A stretch of DNA of 64,000 nucleotides from an uncultured Porphyromonadaceae bacterium (GTDB lineage Bacteria; Bacteroidota; Bacteroidia; Bacteroidales; Muribaculaceae). The first letter of the stretch is position 1. Every line of letters begins with the position of its first letter. The stretch is taken from assembly GCA_900541835.1 (NCBI GenBank), contig UQLL01000005.1, positions 46,258 to 110,257 of the forward strand, in the 5' to 3' direction. Positions 23,791 through 32,938 of the stretch are shown here, in pieces. Under the pieces are notes generated by a model that made no database searches, was not told where the DNA came from, and worked only from the letters and a program-made list of their open reading frames with translations. Position numbers and translations under genes: made by a program.

Positions 23791-25872
23791 CTACCTTCCG
23801 GCGGCCTTGGAGGAGTCTACGTTGGCGTCGGAGTTGACGAGCTTGTTGACGCTTCGCTTCTGGCGTCCCCACTGCAGGTTCCAGCTCACGGTGATGTAGG
23901 GGATGCGCATGTCCATGCGCATATGCTGCTCGTTGCGGTTCCAGCGGTTGAGCGAGCGTGAGCCCTGGTCGTAGCGTCCCACGGGCATGATGCATCCCGC
24001 GCCGAACTGCCAGTTCTTCCAGTTATAGTTCAGCTCGATGATGTTGATGTCCTCGCCGTAGGAGATGGTCTCGCCCCAGAGGTCGCGCTGCGCTCTCTGG
24101 TATGAAGCCTGCAAGGTAAACCCCCAATGGCTGACCTGCACGGAGGCATCGCCGCTCCAGCAGTGGTTGTAGAGCTTGTAGCCGGTGCCCTTCATGCGCT
24201 CGGCACGGTACTGGATGGTTCCGGAGAGCATGAGCCAGTCGGGGATGACCTCCACCTGCGGCGACAGCCAGAAGCTGATGTTCTGCAGGCCGCCGTCAGT
24301 GTTCTCGTAGCTGGTGACGAGCCGGTCGCCGTCCCAGTAGCGGTAGGGGGCGATGGCGTCGGGGCTGGTGAAGGCCCGGATGCCGAAGCTGGCGTAGGTG
24401 CGCGGCAGCGAGAAGGTGTAGCGCAGCGTGAGCATGTAGGAGTTGGAGGTCTTGAGGTCGGGGTTGCCGACCTGCCACTGGAAGCCGTCGAGCTGCTGCG
24501 GGGCGACGTTGGTCTGCGCAAGAGTCGGCGCCGACTGCCATGAGGTGAAGCTCAGCCGCAGGTTGTGGTTCCGGTTGGGGGAATAGGTGACGGTGGCCTG
24601 CGGACGCACGTTCCAGCTGTGGCGTCCCTTGCCGCTCTCGCGGAAGAGGTAGTCGATGTACTGTGCGCCCACTCCGGCGGTGGCGGTGAAGCGACCTAAG
24701 CGCTGGAAGTACTCGGCGAAGACGTACGCCTTGTCCTGCCGTTGATGGAAGATCTCGCCGCCGAGGTTGCGGTACTCTGAGCGGTTGCGGTTGGCGGTGT
24801 AGGATGCTCCGGCGGTGAAGCGCGAGCGGCTCCAGTTCTTGATGTAGTCAACCTCCAGGCCGTATGCCTGGTTGCGGTCGCGGATGTAGGTGTGGACGTC
24901 CGTCAGCGGCTCGGTGAGGCCCGCTCTCCTCTCCACGTAGTCGGAGTAGGAGTGTCCGTTGAAGAGCGATGCGCGGAAGTCGACCACGAGAGTCTGGCGG
25001 TGGGCGAAGTGCTGTTCCCAGTAGGCGCTGAACGCAGGTGTGGTGCCTTTGCTGCCCTGTGTGTCGCTGAGGTCGATGTCCGGCGAGCCGTCGTCGAGCG
25101 ACATAAGGCCGTGGTAGTGCATGCGGTCGCTGAACTTGAAGTAGGCGTCGATGCCCACATATATGATAGTGGTGTCGGGGCGGACATAGCTGTAGTTGAG
25201 CCAGCCGCCGCCGAAGGTGTTGTCGGCGCTTCCGCCAAGCGGCTTCTCGGTGCGGGCGAGCGTGGAGCCGTCGGGATAGGTGAACGTCTCGCGGTAGTCG
25301 CGGTGAATCTTCACGTCCTCGGTGAGCTTGCCGTATCCGCCTACGCTCCACTGGGAGCGGCCGACGTTGAATTTGGCGTCGGCCCGGTAGAAGCCCCAGG
25401 CCTGGGTGAGGGCCGGCTGGGCCATGAGCATGAGCGAGCCGCCGAGGGTGGGGTTGGCCACGATTACGTTGAGCACGTAGCTGGCTCCGCCGTAGCGCAG
25501 GCCGGGGTTGTCGATCCACTCGACTTTCTTTATGGTCTCGGGCAGGAGGTTGCGCAGCTCGTTGACGGTGGCCTGGCGGCCGTTGATGCGTATCTGCACG
25601 TCCTGCCCGGAGGCGGATATGGTGCCGAGGGCGTCGAGCACGCTCAGGCCGGGTATCATGAGGTTGTTGAGCAGCTGCATGCCGTTCTTGGAGTTCTCCA
25701 CCGCCGACGAGGATGGCAGGTAGACGTCCATGTCGGCCTTGTGCACCACCTTCGGCGCCTCTATAACCACCTCTTCAAGCTCCTTGGCAGCGGTGGTGTC
25801 CGGCAGTTCCGACTGCGCCCATGCGGAGTAGGGGAGCAGCAGGGACAGGGCCGGTACCAGTAACTTTTTCAT
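23791..25872 (-). CDS. Outer-membrane beta-barrel protein, TonB-dependent-receptor-like (PF14905 type)
   Basis: A 693-aa protein with signal peptide MKKLLVPALSLLLPYSAWAQ and then KELEEVVIEAPKVVHK, a TonB-box/plug start. The plug-like domain has IRINGRQATVNELRNL and IDNPGLRYGGASYVLNVIV, characteristic of this family (ING motif and the RYG...LNI/V motif). The barrel follows from about residue 160 with many aromatic strands. The very C-terminus (SDANVDSSKAAGR) extends past the last strand. It is separated from its paralogue by a strong terminator, so the two are separately expressed. Ligand unknown; regulation may be by the poly-C element upstream. Confidence 0.75.
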   Translation of the reverse strand: MKKLLVPALSLLLPYSAWAQSELPDTTAAKELEEVVIEAPKVVHKADMDVYLPSSSAVENSKNGMQLLNNLMIPGLSVLDALGTISASGQDVQIRINGRQATVNELRNLLPETIKKVEWIDNPGLRYGGASYVLNVIVANPTLGGSLMLMAQPALTQAWGFYRADAKFNVGRSQWSVGGYGKLTEDVKIHRDYRETFTYPDGSTLARTEKPLGGSADNTFGGGWLNYSYVRPDTTIIYVGIDAYFKFSDRMHYHGLMSLDDGSPDIDLSDTQGSKGTTPAFSAYWEQHFAHRQTLVVDFRASLFNGHSYSDYVERRAGLTEPLTDVHTYIRDRNQAYGLEVDYIKNWSRSRFTAGASYTANRNRSEYRNLGGEIFHQRQDKAYVFAEYFQRLGRFTATAGVGAQYIDYLFRESGKGRHSWNVRPQATVTYSPNRNHNLRLSFTSWQSAPTLAQTNVAPQQLDGFQWQVGNPDLKTSNSYMLTLRYTFSLPRTYASFGIRAFTSPDAIAPYRYWDGDRLVTSYENTDGGLQNISFWLSPQVEVIPDWLMLSGTIQYRAERMKGTGYKLYNHCWSGDASVQVSHWGFTLQASYQRAQRDLWGETISYGEDINIIELNYNWKNWQFGAGCIMPVGRYDQGSRSLNRWNRNEQHMRMDMRIPYITVSWNLQWGRQKRSVNKLVNSDANVDSSKAAGR

Positions 25873-25895
25873 GTCATATTCCGATTAGTTCGCTG

Positions 25896-25958
25896 CAAAG
25901 TTACAACCGATTTCCCGCTTCCGCAATACCCAAAAGGGTATGATTTTTCGGGGGGGTA
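25896..25958 (-). promoter_or_regulatory. Promoter and poly-C element of the second beta-barrel gene
   Basis: -7 TAACTTTG at 25903-25896. Upstream on the minus strand: TTACCCCCCCGAAAA (C7 at 25956-25950) and, 18 nt after the first TACCC, a second TACCC at 25941-25937. This gives a direct-repeat layout as before 23598. Confidence 0.55.
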
Positions 25959-26026
25959 AATACCTGGTAGTCAGTGAGTTGCAAATATAATTTTTTGATT
26001 TTTTCAATGTGCGAGGGCAGTGCGCC

Positions 26027-27994
26027 TTATTCTGTCTTCATCGCGAAGCCGCCGCCGGGGGCGAGGTGCACCTTTAGGGTATTGGGGGCGGTGAGGGTCC
26101 GGCGGCGGTAGTCGCGGGCGTTGCGGTGGGCGTTGACGCCGTCGGTGAAGAGGTCGAGGCGGGTGCCGGCCGGCAGGAAGGAGAGGTCAATTTTCAGATC
26201 GCGGGGCGTCCAGTCGGTGATGCCGCCGATGTACCACTTATTCCCCTTGCGCCGGGCGGTGACGATGTACTCGCCCAGGCGGCCGTCGAGGATGAGTGTC
26301 TCGTCCCACACGGTAGGTACGGAGGCGATGAAGTCGGTGCACTCCTGCTCGTCGGTGTAGCTGGACGGGCTGTCGCAGAGCATGTTGAGCGGCGAGTCGA
26401 AGACCATATAGAGTGCCATCTGATGGGCGCGGGTGCCCTGGCTCATCGGATCGTCGTTGACAGGGTGGTACTGCCGACGGGTGGCGTTGCGCATGGCCCC
26501 CTGGGTGTAGTCCATGGGTCCGGCCGCCTGCCGCAGGAATGGTATCTGCACGTCGTAGAGCACCTGGTTGAGAGTGTCGGGCGACCATTTCATCTGCTCC
26601 AGGCCGTTCACGCCCTCGAAGTTGAGCACGTTGGGATAGGTGCGGTTGAGGCCGGCCGGCTTGGCCGTGCCGTGGAAGTCCATCACCAGGTTATGCCTGG
26701 CGCCCGTGGCGGCGGCAAGGTAGAGGAAATCGTTGACGAGCTGGTCGTCGCTGTCCATGAAGTCGACCTTGAAGCCCTTGATGCCCATGTCGGCATAATG
26801 CTTGCAGACCTGCTCCATGTCGCGCTCGAAGGCCGTGTATCCGGCCCACAGGATGAGGCCTACGTTGCGCTCCCTGGCGTACTCCACTAACAGCGGCAGG
26901 TCAATCTCCGGCACCACCTGCATAAGGTCGGCCTTCTTGTTTACGGCCCAGCCCTCGTCGAGAATCACATATTCGATGCCGTTGTTCGAGGCGAAGTCGA
27001 TGTAAGCCTTGTAGGTGTCGTTGTTGACGCCCGAGGGGAAGTCCACGCCCCGGATGTTCCAGTCGTTCCACCAGTCCCAGGCGACCTTTCCCGGCTTTAT
27101 CCAGGAGGTGTCGGCTACCTTGCTCGGCTCGCCGAGCAGGTAGCTGAGGTCGGAGGAGGCGAGAGTCCTGTCGTCGCCGACCATGGCGATGCGCCAGGGG
27201 AAGGTGCGGCTCCCCTTGACCGATGCGATGTAGGGATGGCGGCTGTCGACCAGGTTCTGTAGGTTGTTGTGTCCGCCCTGGTGCCAGGTCTTCGGCACCG
27301 GCGCCCATACGCCATTCAGCCCCTCGGCGGTGCCGTTGAGGTACATGCCCGGATAGCCGCGCAGGTCCGACTCGGTGATGAGCACGTTCACGTCCCGGGC
27401 AGGCTCCACGGCCATGGGCAGGAAGATGAGCCGCTGCGGGTCGAGGCTGCCGACGGCAGTGACGGTGTAGATGTTCTCGAAGGAGCTGAAGAACTGGCTC
27501 TCGAAGTCATTCTCATACTTGCGTGCACGCACAAAAGGGACGGTGGCCTTCGCGCTGTCGGGGAAGCTGAAGATAGCAGTCTCGTCCTTGACCTCCAACG
27601 GCTTTTTCCCCGAATAGGCAAAGCGGTATGCCACTCCGTCGTCGTAGGCGCGGAACTGCACCTCCCAGCTCTTGCCGAGGCTGAGCGTCATGGCGTTGTA
27701 GCGCTCGCGCACCTCCGAGCGGCGATAAAACGGCGAGGTAATGTACTTGTCCACGATGTCGCGGCCTACGAGCTTGGCGTCGCCAGGGCCTATCTGTTGC
27801 CCGTTGTTAAGCGTCATGCCGATTTCCGACGGGCATAGCACCGTCAGGCCGTCATAGCTGACGGAGTATTCGAGCGTCTTGCCTGTGCTGACCACCGCCT
27901 TGATGCGGCCGTCGGGCGAAGTCAGCGTGAATGGAGCGGCAGTGGCCCCTAAGGCAACTGCAAGCGAGAGGAGTGCGGAAAGTGAGCGCGTCAT
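26027..27994 (-). CDS. Glycoside hydrolase family 97 protein
   Basis: Secreted or periplasmic alpha-glycosidase of 655 aa. ATG 27994 is chosen because it begins a signal peptide (MTRSLSALLSLAVALGATAA) 25 nt after a TACCTTTG -7 box; the frame open to 28123 would run through that promoter. GH97 features in order: N-terminal beta-sandwich, WDWWNDWNIRG, IEYVILDEGW, GFKVDFMDSDDQ, MDFHGTAKPAGLNRTYPNV, NFEGVNGLEQ, and a C-terminal sandwich. The Asp in KVDFMD is where retaining GH97 enzymes (alpha-galactosidase type) have their nucleophile, whereas inverting SusB-type enzymes lack it. A retaining enzyme is therefore suggested, not proven. Confidence 0.88.
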   Translation of the reverse strand: MTRSLSALLSLAVALGATAAPFTLTSPDGRIKAVVSTGKTLEYSVSYDGLTVLCPSEIGMTLNNGQQIGPGDAKLVGRDIVDKYITSPFYRRSEVRERYNAMTLSLGKSWEVQFRAYDDGVAYRFAYSGKKPLEVKDETAIFSFPDSAKATVPFVRARKYENDFESQFFSSFENIYTVTAVGSLDPQRLIFLPMAVEPARDVNVLITESDLRGYPGMYLNGTAEGLNGVWAPVPKTWHQGGHNNLQNLVDSRHPYIASVKGSRTFPWRIAMVGDDRTLASSDLSYLLGEPSKVADTSWIKPGKVAWDWWNDWNIRGVDFPSGVNNDTYKAYIDFASNNGIEYVILDEGWAVNKKADLMQVVPEIDLPLLVEYARERNVGLILWAGYTAFERDMEQVCKHYADMGIKGFKVDFMDSDDQLVNDFLYLAAATGARHNLVMDFHGTAKPAGLNRTYPNVLNFEGVNGLEQMKWSPDTLNQVLYDVQIPFLRQAAGPMDYTQGAMRNATRRQYHPVNDDPMSQGTRAHQMALYMVFDSPLNMLCDSPSSYTDEQECTDFIASVPTVWDETLILDGRLGEYIVTARRKGNKWYIGGITDWTPRDLKIDLSFLPAGTRLDLFTDGVNAHRNARDYRRRTLTAPNTLKVHLAPGGGFAMKTE

Positions 27995-28018
27995 GGCTGT
28001 TCGGTTTTTGTTGGTGTG

Positions 28019-28026
28019 CAAAGGTA
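28019..28026 (-). promoter_or_regulatory. -7 box of the GH97 gene
   Basis: TACCTTTG on the minus strand, 24 nt before the ATG at 27994. It faces away from the carA promoter 142 nt away. Confidence 0.6.
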
Positions 28027-28167
28027 GTGAAAAAAGCTGATAGATGCGATTTGCGGACCCTCCGTGACCTGCAGGGATGCTCCCCGGTGCATCCGTTATA
28101 GCAGATTGCGACGGCGGCTGCACCGAGGCGCACCCCTACATGTGGCGAATCTCTCAACTTTTTTCAC

Positions 28168-28175
28168 TAACTTTG
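28168..28175 (+). promoter_or_regulatory. -7 box of carA-carB
   Basis: TAACTTTG followed by a 15-nt leader segment to the ATG at 28191. No good -33 TTTG is seen at the expected place. Confidence 0.55.
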
Positions 28176-28190
28176 CAGAAAATTTCAGAG

Positions 28191-29270
28191 ATGCACACCC
28201 AGCCCAAAGCCACGTTGATTCTGGAAGACGGCAGCCGGTTCGAGGGATACTCGTTCGGCGCCCCCGTCGGCTCCGGCGGCGAGGTTGTCTTCAACACCGC
28301 CATGACCGGCTATCCGGAAAGTCTCACCGACCCCTCCTACGAAGGCCAGATACTCGTCACCACCTACCCTCTTCTCGGCAATTACGGCGTACCTGCCAAG
28401 GCAGGGGCGCCGTCGTCGTCTTTAGACCCCCACTTCGAGTCGAGCCGCATCCACTGCGCCGGCATCATCTGCCAGGAGTATAGCCGCCGTGCCAGCCACT
28501 ATCTCTCCGGCCGCACCCTCAGCGACTGGCTGCGGGAGGAGGGCATACCCGGTCTGACGGGCATCGACACGCGCGCCCTCACAAAGCTGCTGCGCGAGAA
28601 AGGCTCCATGCTCGGACGCATCGTCATGGAAGGCGAGAGAGAGGCCGGCGAGTTCTACGACCCCAACAAGGAGAACCTCATCGCCAAGGTCAGCACTCCC
28701 GAGGTGAAGCGCTTCGGCCAGGGCGACAAGAAGGTGGTGCTCGTGGACTGCGGCACCAAGTACAATATAATAAGGTGTCTGGCCAGCCGAGGCGTGGAGG
28801 TGACCGTAGTGCCTTGGGACTACGACTTCAACACTCTGGAATGGGACGGCCTGTTCATCAGCAACGGCCCCGGCAACCCCGACCTGGCCGACAAGACGGT
28901 GGAGCACCTAAGGAAAGCATTTGAATCCGAAAAGCCCATCTGCGGCATCTGCATGGGCAACCAGCTGCTCGGCAAGGCGGCCGGCGCCAGAATCTTCAAG
29001 CTTAAGTACGGCCACCGCGGCCACAACCAGCCGGTGAGGCAGAAAGGCACTGACCGCTGCTTCATCACCTCGCAGAACCACGGCTTCGCCATCGACCAGG
29101 ACACCCTGCCCGCCGATTGGGAGCCGCTGTTCGTGAACATGAACGACGGCACCAACGAGGGCATCCGCCACAAGACCCTCCCATTCTTCTCGGCCCAGTT
29201 CCACCCCGAGGCCTCTTCGGGCCCCAAGGATACCGAGTTCATTTTCGACGACTTCATCGCAATGCTCTGA
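28191..29270 (+). CDS. carA: Carbamoyl-phosphate synthase small subunit
   Basis: Glutamine amidotransferase subunit, 359 aa from ATG 28191; a start further upstream would lie before the promoter. The N-terminal CPSase small-chain domain (LILEDGSRFEGYSFGA, VFNTAMTGYPE) precedes a class I GATase domain with nucleophile Cys254 in CGICMGNQLLG and the His/Glu pair in FHPEASSGPKD. It delivers ammonia to CarB for carbamoyl phosphate, used in pyrimidine and arginine synthesis. The carB start is 3 nt after its stop. Confidence 0.97.
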   Translation: MHTQPKATLILEDGSRFEGYSFGAPVGSGGEVVFNTAMTGYPESLTDPSYEGQILVTTYPLLGNYGVPAKAGAPSSSLDPHFESSRIHCAGIICQEYSRRASHYLSGRTLSDWLREEGIPGLTGIDTRALTKLLREKGSMLGRIVMEGEREAGEFYDPNKENLIAKVSTPEVKRFGQGDKKVVLVDCGTKYNIIRCLASRGVEVTVVPWDYDFNTLEWDGLFISNGPGNPDLADKTVEHLRKAFESEKPICGICMGNQLLGKAAGARIFKLKYGHRGHNQPVRQKGTDRCFITSQNHGFAIDQDTLPADWEPLFVNMNDGTNEGIRHKTLPFFSAQFHPEASSGPKDTEFIFDDFIAML

Positions 29271-29273
29271 CCT

Positions 29274-32200
29274 ATGGATAAGAAACAGTACAAGAAAGTG
29301 TTGCTCCTGGGCTCGGGAGCGTTGAAGATAGGCGAGGCCGGCGAGTTCGACTACTCCGGCTCACAGGCGCTCAAGGCCCTCAAGGAAGAGGGCATCGAGA
29401 CGGTGCTCATCAACCCCAACATCGCCACGGTGCAGACCTCCGAGGGCTTCGCCGACAAGATATACTTCCTGCCCGTCACCCCGGCCTTCGTCCGCAAGGT
29501 AATAGAAAAAGAGCGCCCGGACGGCATCATGCTCGCCTTCGGCGGCCAGACGGCCCTCAACTGCGGCGTGTCGCTATACCAGGACGGCGTGCTGGAGGAA
29601 TATGGCGTCGACGTGCTCGGCACCCCCGTGCAGGCCATCATCGACACCGAGGATCGCGAGCTATTCGTGGAGCGTCTCAACGAGATCGGCGTCAAGACCA
29701 TCAGCTCGGAGGCCTGCACCGACTTGGATGAGGCCCGTGCCGCCGCCCGAGCCCTCGGATACCCCGTCATCGTCCGCGCCGCATACGCCCTCGGCGGTCT
29801 CGGCTCCGGATTCTGCGACAACGAGGAGCAGCTCGTAGCCCTGGTGGAAAAGGCCCTCACCTTCTCCCCCCAGGTGCTCGTCGAGAAATCGCTCAAGGGC
29901 TGGAAGGAAGTCGAGTACGAAGTCGTTCGTGACCGCTACGACAACTGCATCACGGTCTGCAACATGGAGAACTTCGACCCCCTGGGTATTCACACCGGGG
30001 AGAGCATTGTAGTGGCTCCCAGCCAGACACTCAGCAACGACGACTACCACACACTGCGTGCCCTGGCCATCAAGATTATTCGCCACATAGGCATTGTGGG
30101 CGAGTGCAACGTGCAGTATGCTTACGACCCGCAGAGCAACGACTACCGCGTCATCGAGGTCAACGCCCGCCTGAGCCGCTCGTCGGCCCTGGCCAGCAAG
30201 GCCACCGGCTACCCCCTGGCTTTCGTCGCCGCCAAGCTCGGCCTCGGCTTCGGCCTCTTCGAGCTCCGCAATTCCGTCACCAAGTCCACCTCCGCCTTCT
30301 TCGAGCCCGCCCTCGACTATGTAGTGGTGAAAATCCCCCGCTGGGACCTCGGCAAGTTCCACGGCGTGCGCCGCGAGATCGGCTCGTCGATGAAATCCGT
30401 CGGCGAGGTCATGGCCATCGGCCGCACATTCGAGGAGGCCATCCAGAAGGGCCTGCGCATGATAGGCCAGGGCATGCACGGATTCGTCGAGAACCGCGAA
30501 CCCAATATGCCCGACCTCGACCTGGCCCTCAGTCAGCCCACCGACAAGCGCATCTTCGCCATCGCACGCGCACTGCGCAAGGGATATTCCGTGGACCGCA
30601 TCCACGAGCTCACCAAGATTGACCGCTGGTTCCTCTATAAGCTCGCCAACATCACCGACACCCGCGACGAGCTGGAGAAATATGACCGTGTCGACTACCT
30701 CCCCGCCTACCTTTTCCGCACCGCCAAGCAGCAGGGCTTCAGCGACTTCCAAATAGCCCGCGCCCTCTATGGCGACCGCATGACGGCCGAGAGCGCACCC
30801 CTCAGCGACGCCGTACGCCGCCGCCGCAAGGAACTCGGCATCCTTCCCGTCGTCAAGCAGATCGACACCCTCGCCGCCGAGTACCCCGCACAGACCAACT
30901 ACCTCTACCTCACCTACAACGGCACCGCCAACGACATCGACTACACCGGCGACCACCGATCCGTGGTGGTGCTCGGCTCCGGCGCCTACCGCATCGGCAG
31001 CTCCGTGGAGTTCGACTGGTGCGGTGTCAATGCTCTCATGACCGTAGCCCGCCATGGCTACCGCTCCGTGATGATCAACTACAACCCGGAGACGGTCAGC
31101 ACCGACTACGATATGTGCGAGCGCCTATACTTCGACGAACTCACTTTTGAGCGCGTCATGGACATCCTGGAACTCGAGCAGCCCTTCGGCACCATCCTCA
31201 GCACCGGCGGCCAGATTCCCAACAACCTGGCTGTGCGCCTGGACCGCGAGAAGGTGCGCATCCTCGGCACTCAGGCCTGCGACATCGACCGCGCCGAAGA
31301 CCGCAATAAGTTCTCCAGCCTCTGCGACGAACTTGGCGTCGACCAGCCCCGCTGGCGCGAACTCACCAGCATGGACGCCATTCACGAGTTCGTGGACGAA
31401 GTCGGATACCCCATCCTCGTCCGCCCCAGCTACGTCCTGAGCGGCGCAGCCATGAACGCGTGCTCCAACGACGAGGAGCTCGAACGCTTTCTCCGTATGG
31501 CCGCAGCCGTCAGCAAGTCCCACCCCGTGGTCGTCAGCGAGTTCATCCAGCAGGCCAAGGAAATCGAGATGGACGCCGTGGCCCAGGACGGCGAGATCAA
31601 GCTCTACGCCATCTCCGAGCACATAGAGTTCGCCGGCGTCCATTCCGGCGACGCCACCATCCGCTTCCCGTCGCAGAAACTGTATGTCGAGACCATCCGC
31701 CGAATCAAGAAGATATCGGGCAAGATCGCCAAGGCCCTGCACATCTCCGGCCCATTCAACATCCAGTTCCTGGCCAAGGAGAACGCCATCAAGGTCATAG
31801 AGTGCAACCTGCGAGCGTCTCGCTCCTTCCCTTTCGTCAGCAAGGTCTCCAAGCAGAACTTTATCACCGCCGCCACCCAGGCCATGCTCGGACTGGAGGT
31901 CGACAAGCCCTCCAAGTCGGCCTTCGACCTCGACTACGTGGGCATCAAGGCATCGCAGTTCTCCTTCTCGCGCCTTCAGGGCGCCGACCCCGTGCTCGGC
32001 GTGGATATGTCGTCCACCGGCGAAGTCGGCTGCCTCGGCGACGATTCCCCCGAGGCTCTGCTCAAGGCCATGATGGCCGTCGGATACACCATCCCCAGGC
32101 ACGCCGTGCTGATGAGCTCGGGCACCATCCGCCATAAGGTGGAGCTGCTCGAGGCCGCCCGCATGCTCTCCGCCCACGGCCTCACCATCTACGCCACCGA

Positions 32201-32498
32201 GGGTACCCGCCGCTTCCTGGGCGAGAACGGCGTCCCCGCCATCCGCGCCTACTGGCCAGGCGAAGAGGGGAGTCCCGCCATCCTCGACCTGCTCCACGGG
32301 CACGAGATCGACATGGTCGTCAACATACCCAAGGACCTCACCCCCAAGGAACTGAGCAACGGCTACCGCGTACGCCGCGCCGCCGTGGACCTCAACATAC
32401 CGCTGCTGACCAACGCCCGCCTGGCGTCGGCCTTCATCCGCGCCTTCTGCGAGGTGCCCCTCGACACCATCGACATCAAGAGCTGGGACGAATACTGA
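29274..32498 (+). CDS. carB: Carbamoyl-phosphate synthase large subunit
   Basis: Full-length large subunit of 1074 aa with two homologous ATP-grasp halves. The first half has GSGALKIGEAGEFDYSG and FGGQTALN. The second half starts near residue 560 (GSGAYRIGSSVEFDW, STGGQIPNN, RPSYVLSGAAM). The C-terminal MGS-like allosteric domain (about 940-1074) has YATEGTRRFL and VVNIPKD. It uses bicarbonate, two ATP and ammonia from CarA. It is in an operon with carA (3-nt gap). Confidence 0.97.
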   Translation: MDKKQYKKVLLLGSGALKIGEAGEFDYSGSQALKALKEEGIETVLINPNIATVQTSEGFADKIYFLPVTPAFVRKVIEKERPDGIMLAFGGQTALNCGVSLYQDGVLEEYGVDVLGTPVQAIIDTEDRELFVERLNEIGVKTISSEACTDLDEARAAARALGYPVIVRAAYALGGLGSGFCDNEEQLVALVEKALTFSPQVLVEKSLKGWKEVEYEVVRDRYDNCITVCNMENFDPLGIHTGESIVVAPSQTLSNDDYHTLRALAIKIIRHIGIVGECNVQYAYDPQSNDYRVIEVNARLSRSSALASKATGYPLAFVAAKLGLGFGLFELRNSVTKSTSAFFEPALDYVVVKIPRWDLGKFHGVRREIGSSMKSVGEVMAIGRTFEEAIQKGLRMIGQGMHGFVENREPNMPDLDLALSQPTDKRIFAIARALRKGYSVDRIHELTKIDRWFLYKLANITDTRDELEKYDRVDYLPAYLFRTAKQQGFSDFQIARALYGDRMTAESAPLSDAVRRRRKELGILPVVKQIDTLAAEYPAQTNYLYLTYNGTANDIDYTGDHRSVVVLGSGAYRIGSSVEFDWCGVNALMTVARHGYRSVMINYNPETVSTDYDMCERLYFDELTFERVMDILELEQPFGTILSTGGQIPNNLAVRLDREKVRILGTQACDIDRAEDRNKFSSLCDELGVDQPRWRELTSMDAIHEFVDEVGYPILVRPSYVLSGAAMNACSNDEELERFLRMAAAVSKSHPVVVSEFIQQAKEIEMDAVAQDGEIKLYAISEHIEFAGVHSGDATIRFPSQKLYVETIRRIKKISGKIAKALHISGPFNIQFLAKENAIKVIECNLRASRSFPFVSKVSKQNFITAATQAMLGLEVDKPSKSAFDLDYVGIKASQFSFSRLQGADPVLGVDMSSTGEVGCLGDDSPEALLKAMMAVGYTIPRHAVLMSSGTIRHKVELLEAARMLSAHGLTIYATEGTRRFLGENGVPAIRAYWPGEEGSPAILDLLHGHEIDMVVNIPKDLTPKELSNGYRVRRAAVDLNIPLLTNARLASAFIRAFCEVPLDTIDIKSWDEY

Positions 32499-32516
32499 CA
32501 CCGACTGCTCAGAATG

Positions 32517-32548
32517 AAAAAGCGGGGGCCGGCTTTCAAGCCGGCCCC
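32517..32548 (-). terminator. Intrinsic terminator, minus strand
   Basis: GGGGCCGGCTT/AAGCCGGCCCC (11 bp, 2-nt loop) followed on the minus strand by CGCTTTTT. It lies 35 nt after the stop of the 68-aa fragment gene. On the plus strand it follows carB but lacks a T-run. Confidence 0.8.
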
Positions 32549-32583
32549 ACGCTGTGTTCGGGGCGTTGGTTACGCTGGGATTG

Positions 32584-32790
32584 TCATTTTACGGCCACTT
32601 TGGCGCTCAGGGTGCCGGCTCGGACGATGTATACGCCTGCCGGAACGGGAGCGATCTCGTGGAGCAGCACCTTTTTGGCGGGGTCGGTCTCCACACTCTT
32701 TGAGAGCATGATGATGGCCTCGGACTGCTTCACCACACTCGTTTGCCCTCTCGGCAAGGAGGAGACGAGGGTGTTATTTAGGATTAACAT
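32584..32790 (-). CDS. Orphan C-terminal sorting-domain-like fragment (68 aa)
   Basis: The last 25 residues (LHEIAPVPAGVYIVRAG-x-KVAVK pattern) match the form of type IX-type C-terminal sorting domains: Leu-Pro-x-Gly-x-Tyr-Ile-Val-x ... Lys-Val-hydrophobic-Val-Lys. The first 40 residues are not recognised, and no signal peptide is present. This looks like the 3' end of a once larger secreted-protein gene; the strong terminator behind it supports a former or present transcript. Alternatively it is a genuine small protein. Confidence 0.4.
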   Translation of the reverse strand: MLILNNTLVSSLPRGQTSVVKQSEAIIMLSKSVETDPAKKVLLHEIAPVPAGVYIVRAGTLSAKVAVK

Positions 32791-32876
32791 AAATTAACAT
32801 ATGATTCTAAATATCTGATTATCAGTAATTTAGAGAGCTGTTCAAGCAATAGATGTTGTGATTGAACAGTACTTTT

Positions 32877-32907
32877 TTTGCATAGTACTAAATAATACGT
32901 ACCTTTG
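32877..32907 (+). promoter_or_regulatory. Promoter of the third beta-barrel gene
   Basis: -33 TTTG (32877-32880), 19-nt spacer, -7 TACCTTTG (32900-32907), 31 nt before the ATG. Confidence 0.75.
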
Positions 32908-32938
32908 CACTCGAAAACAAACAACAACCTTCGGAAAC

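Noticed and set aside
28077..28190. Upstream extension of carA
   Set aside because: It includes the TAACTTTG promoter box at 28168-28175, and the conserved start of CarA is at 28191.
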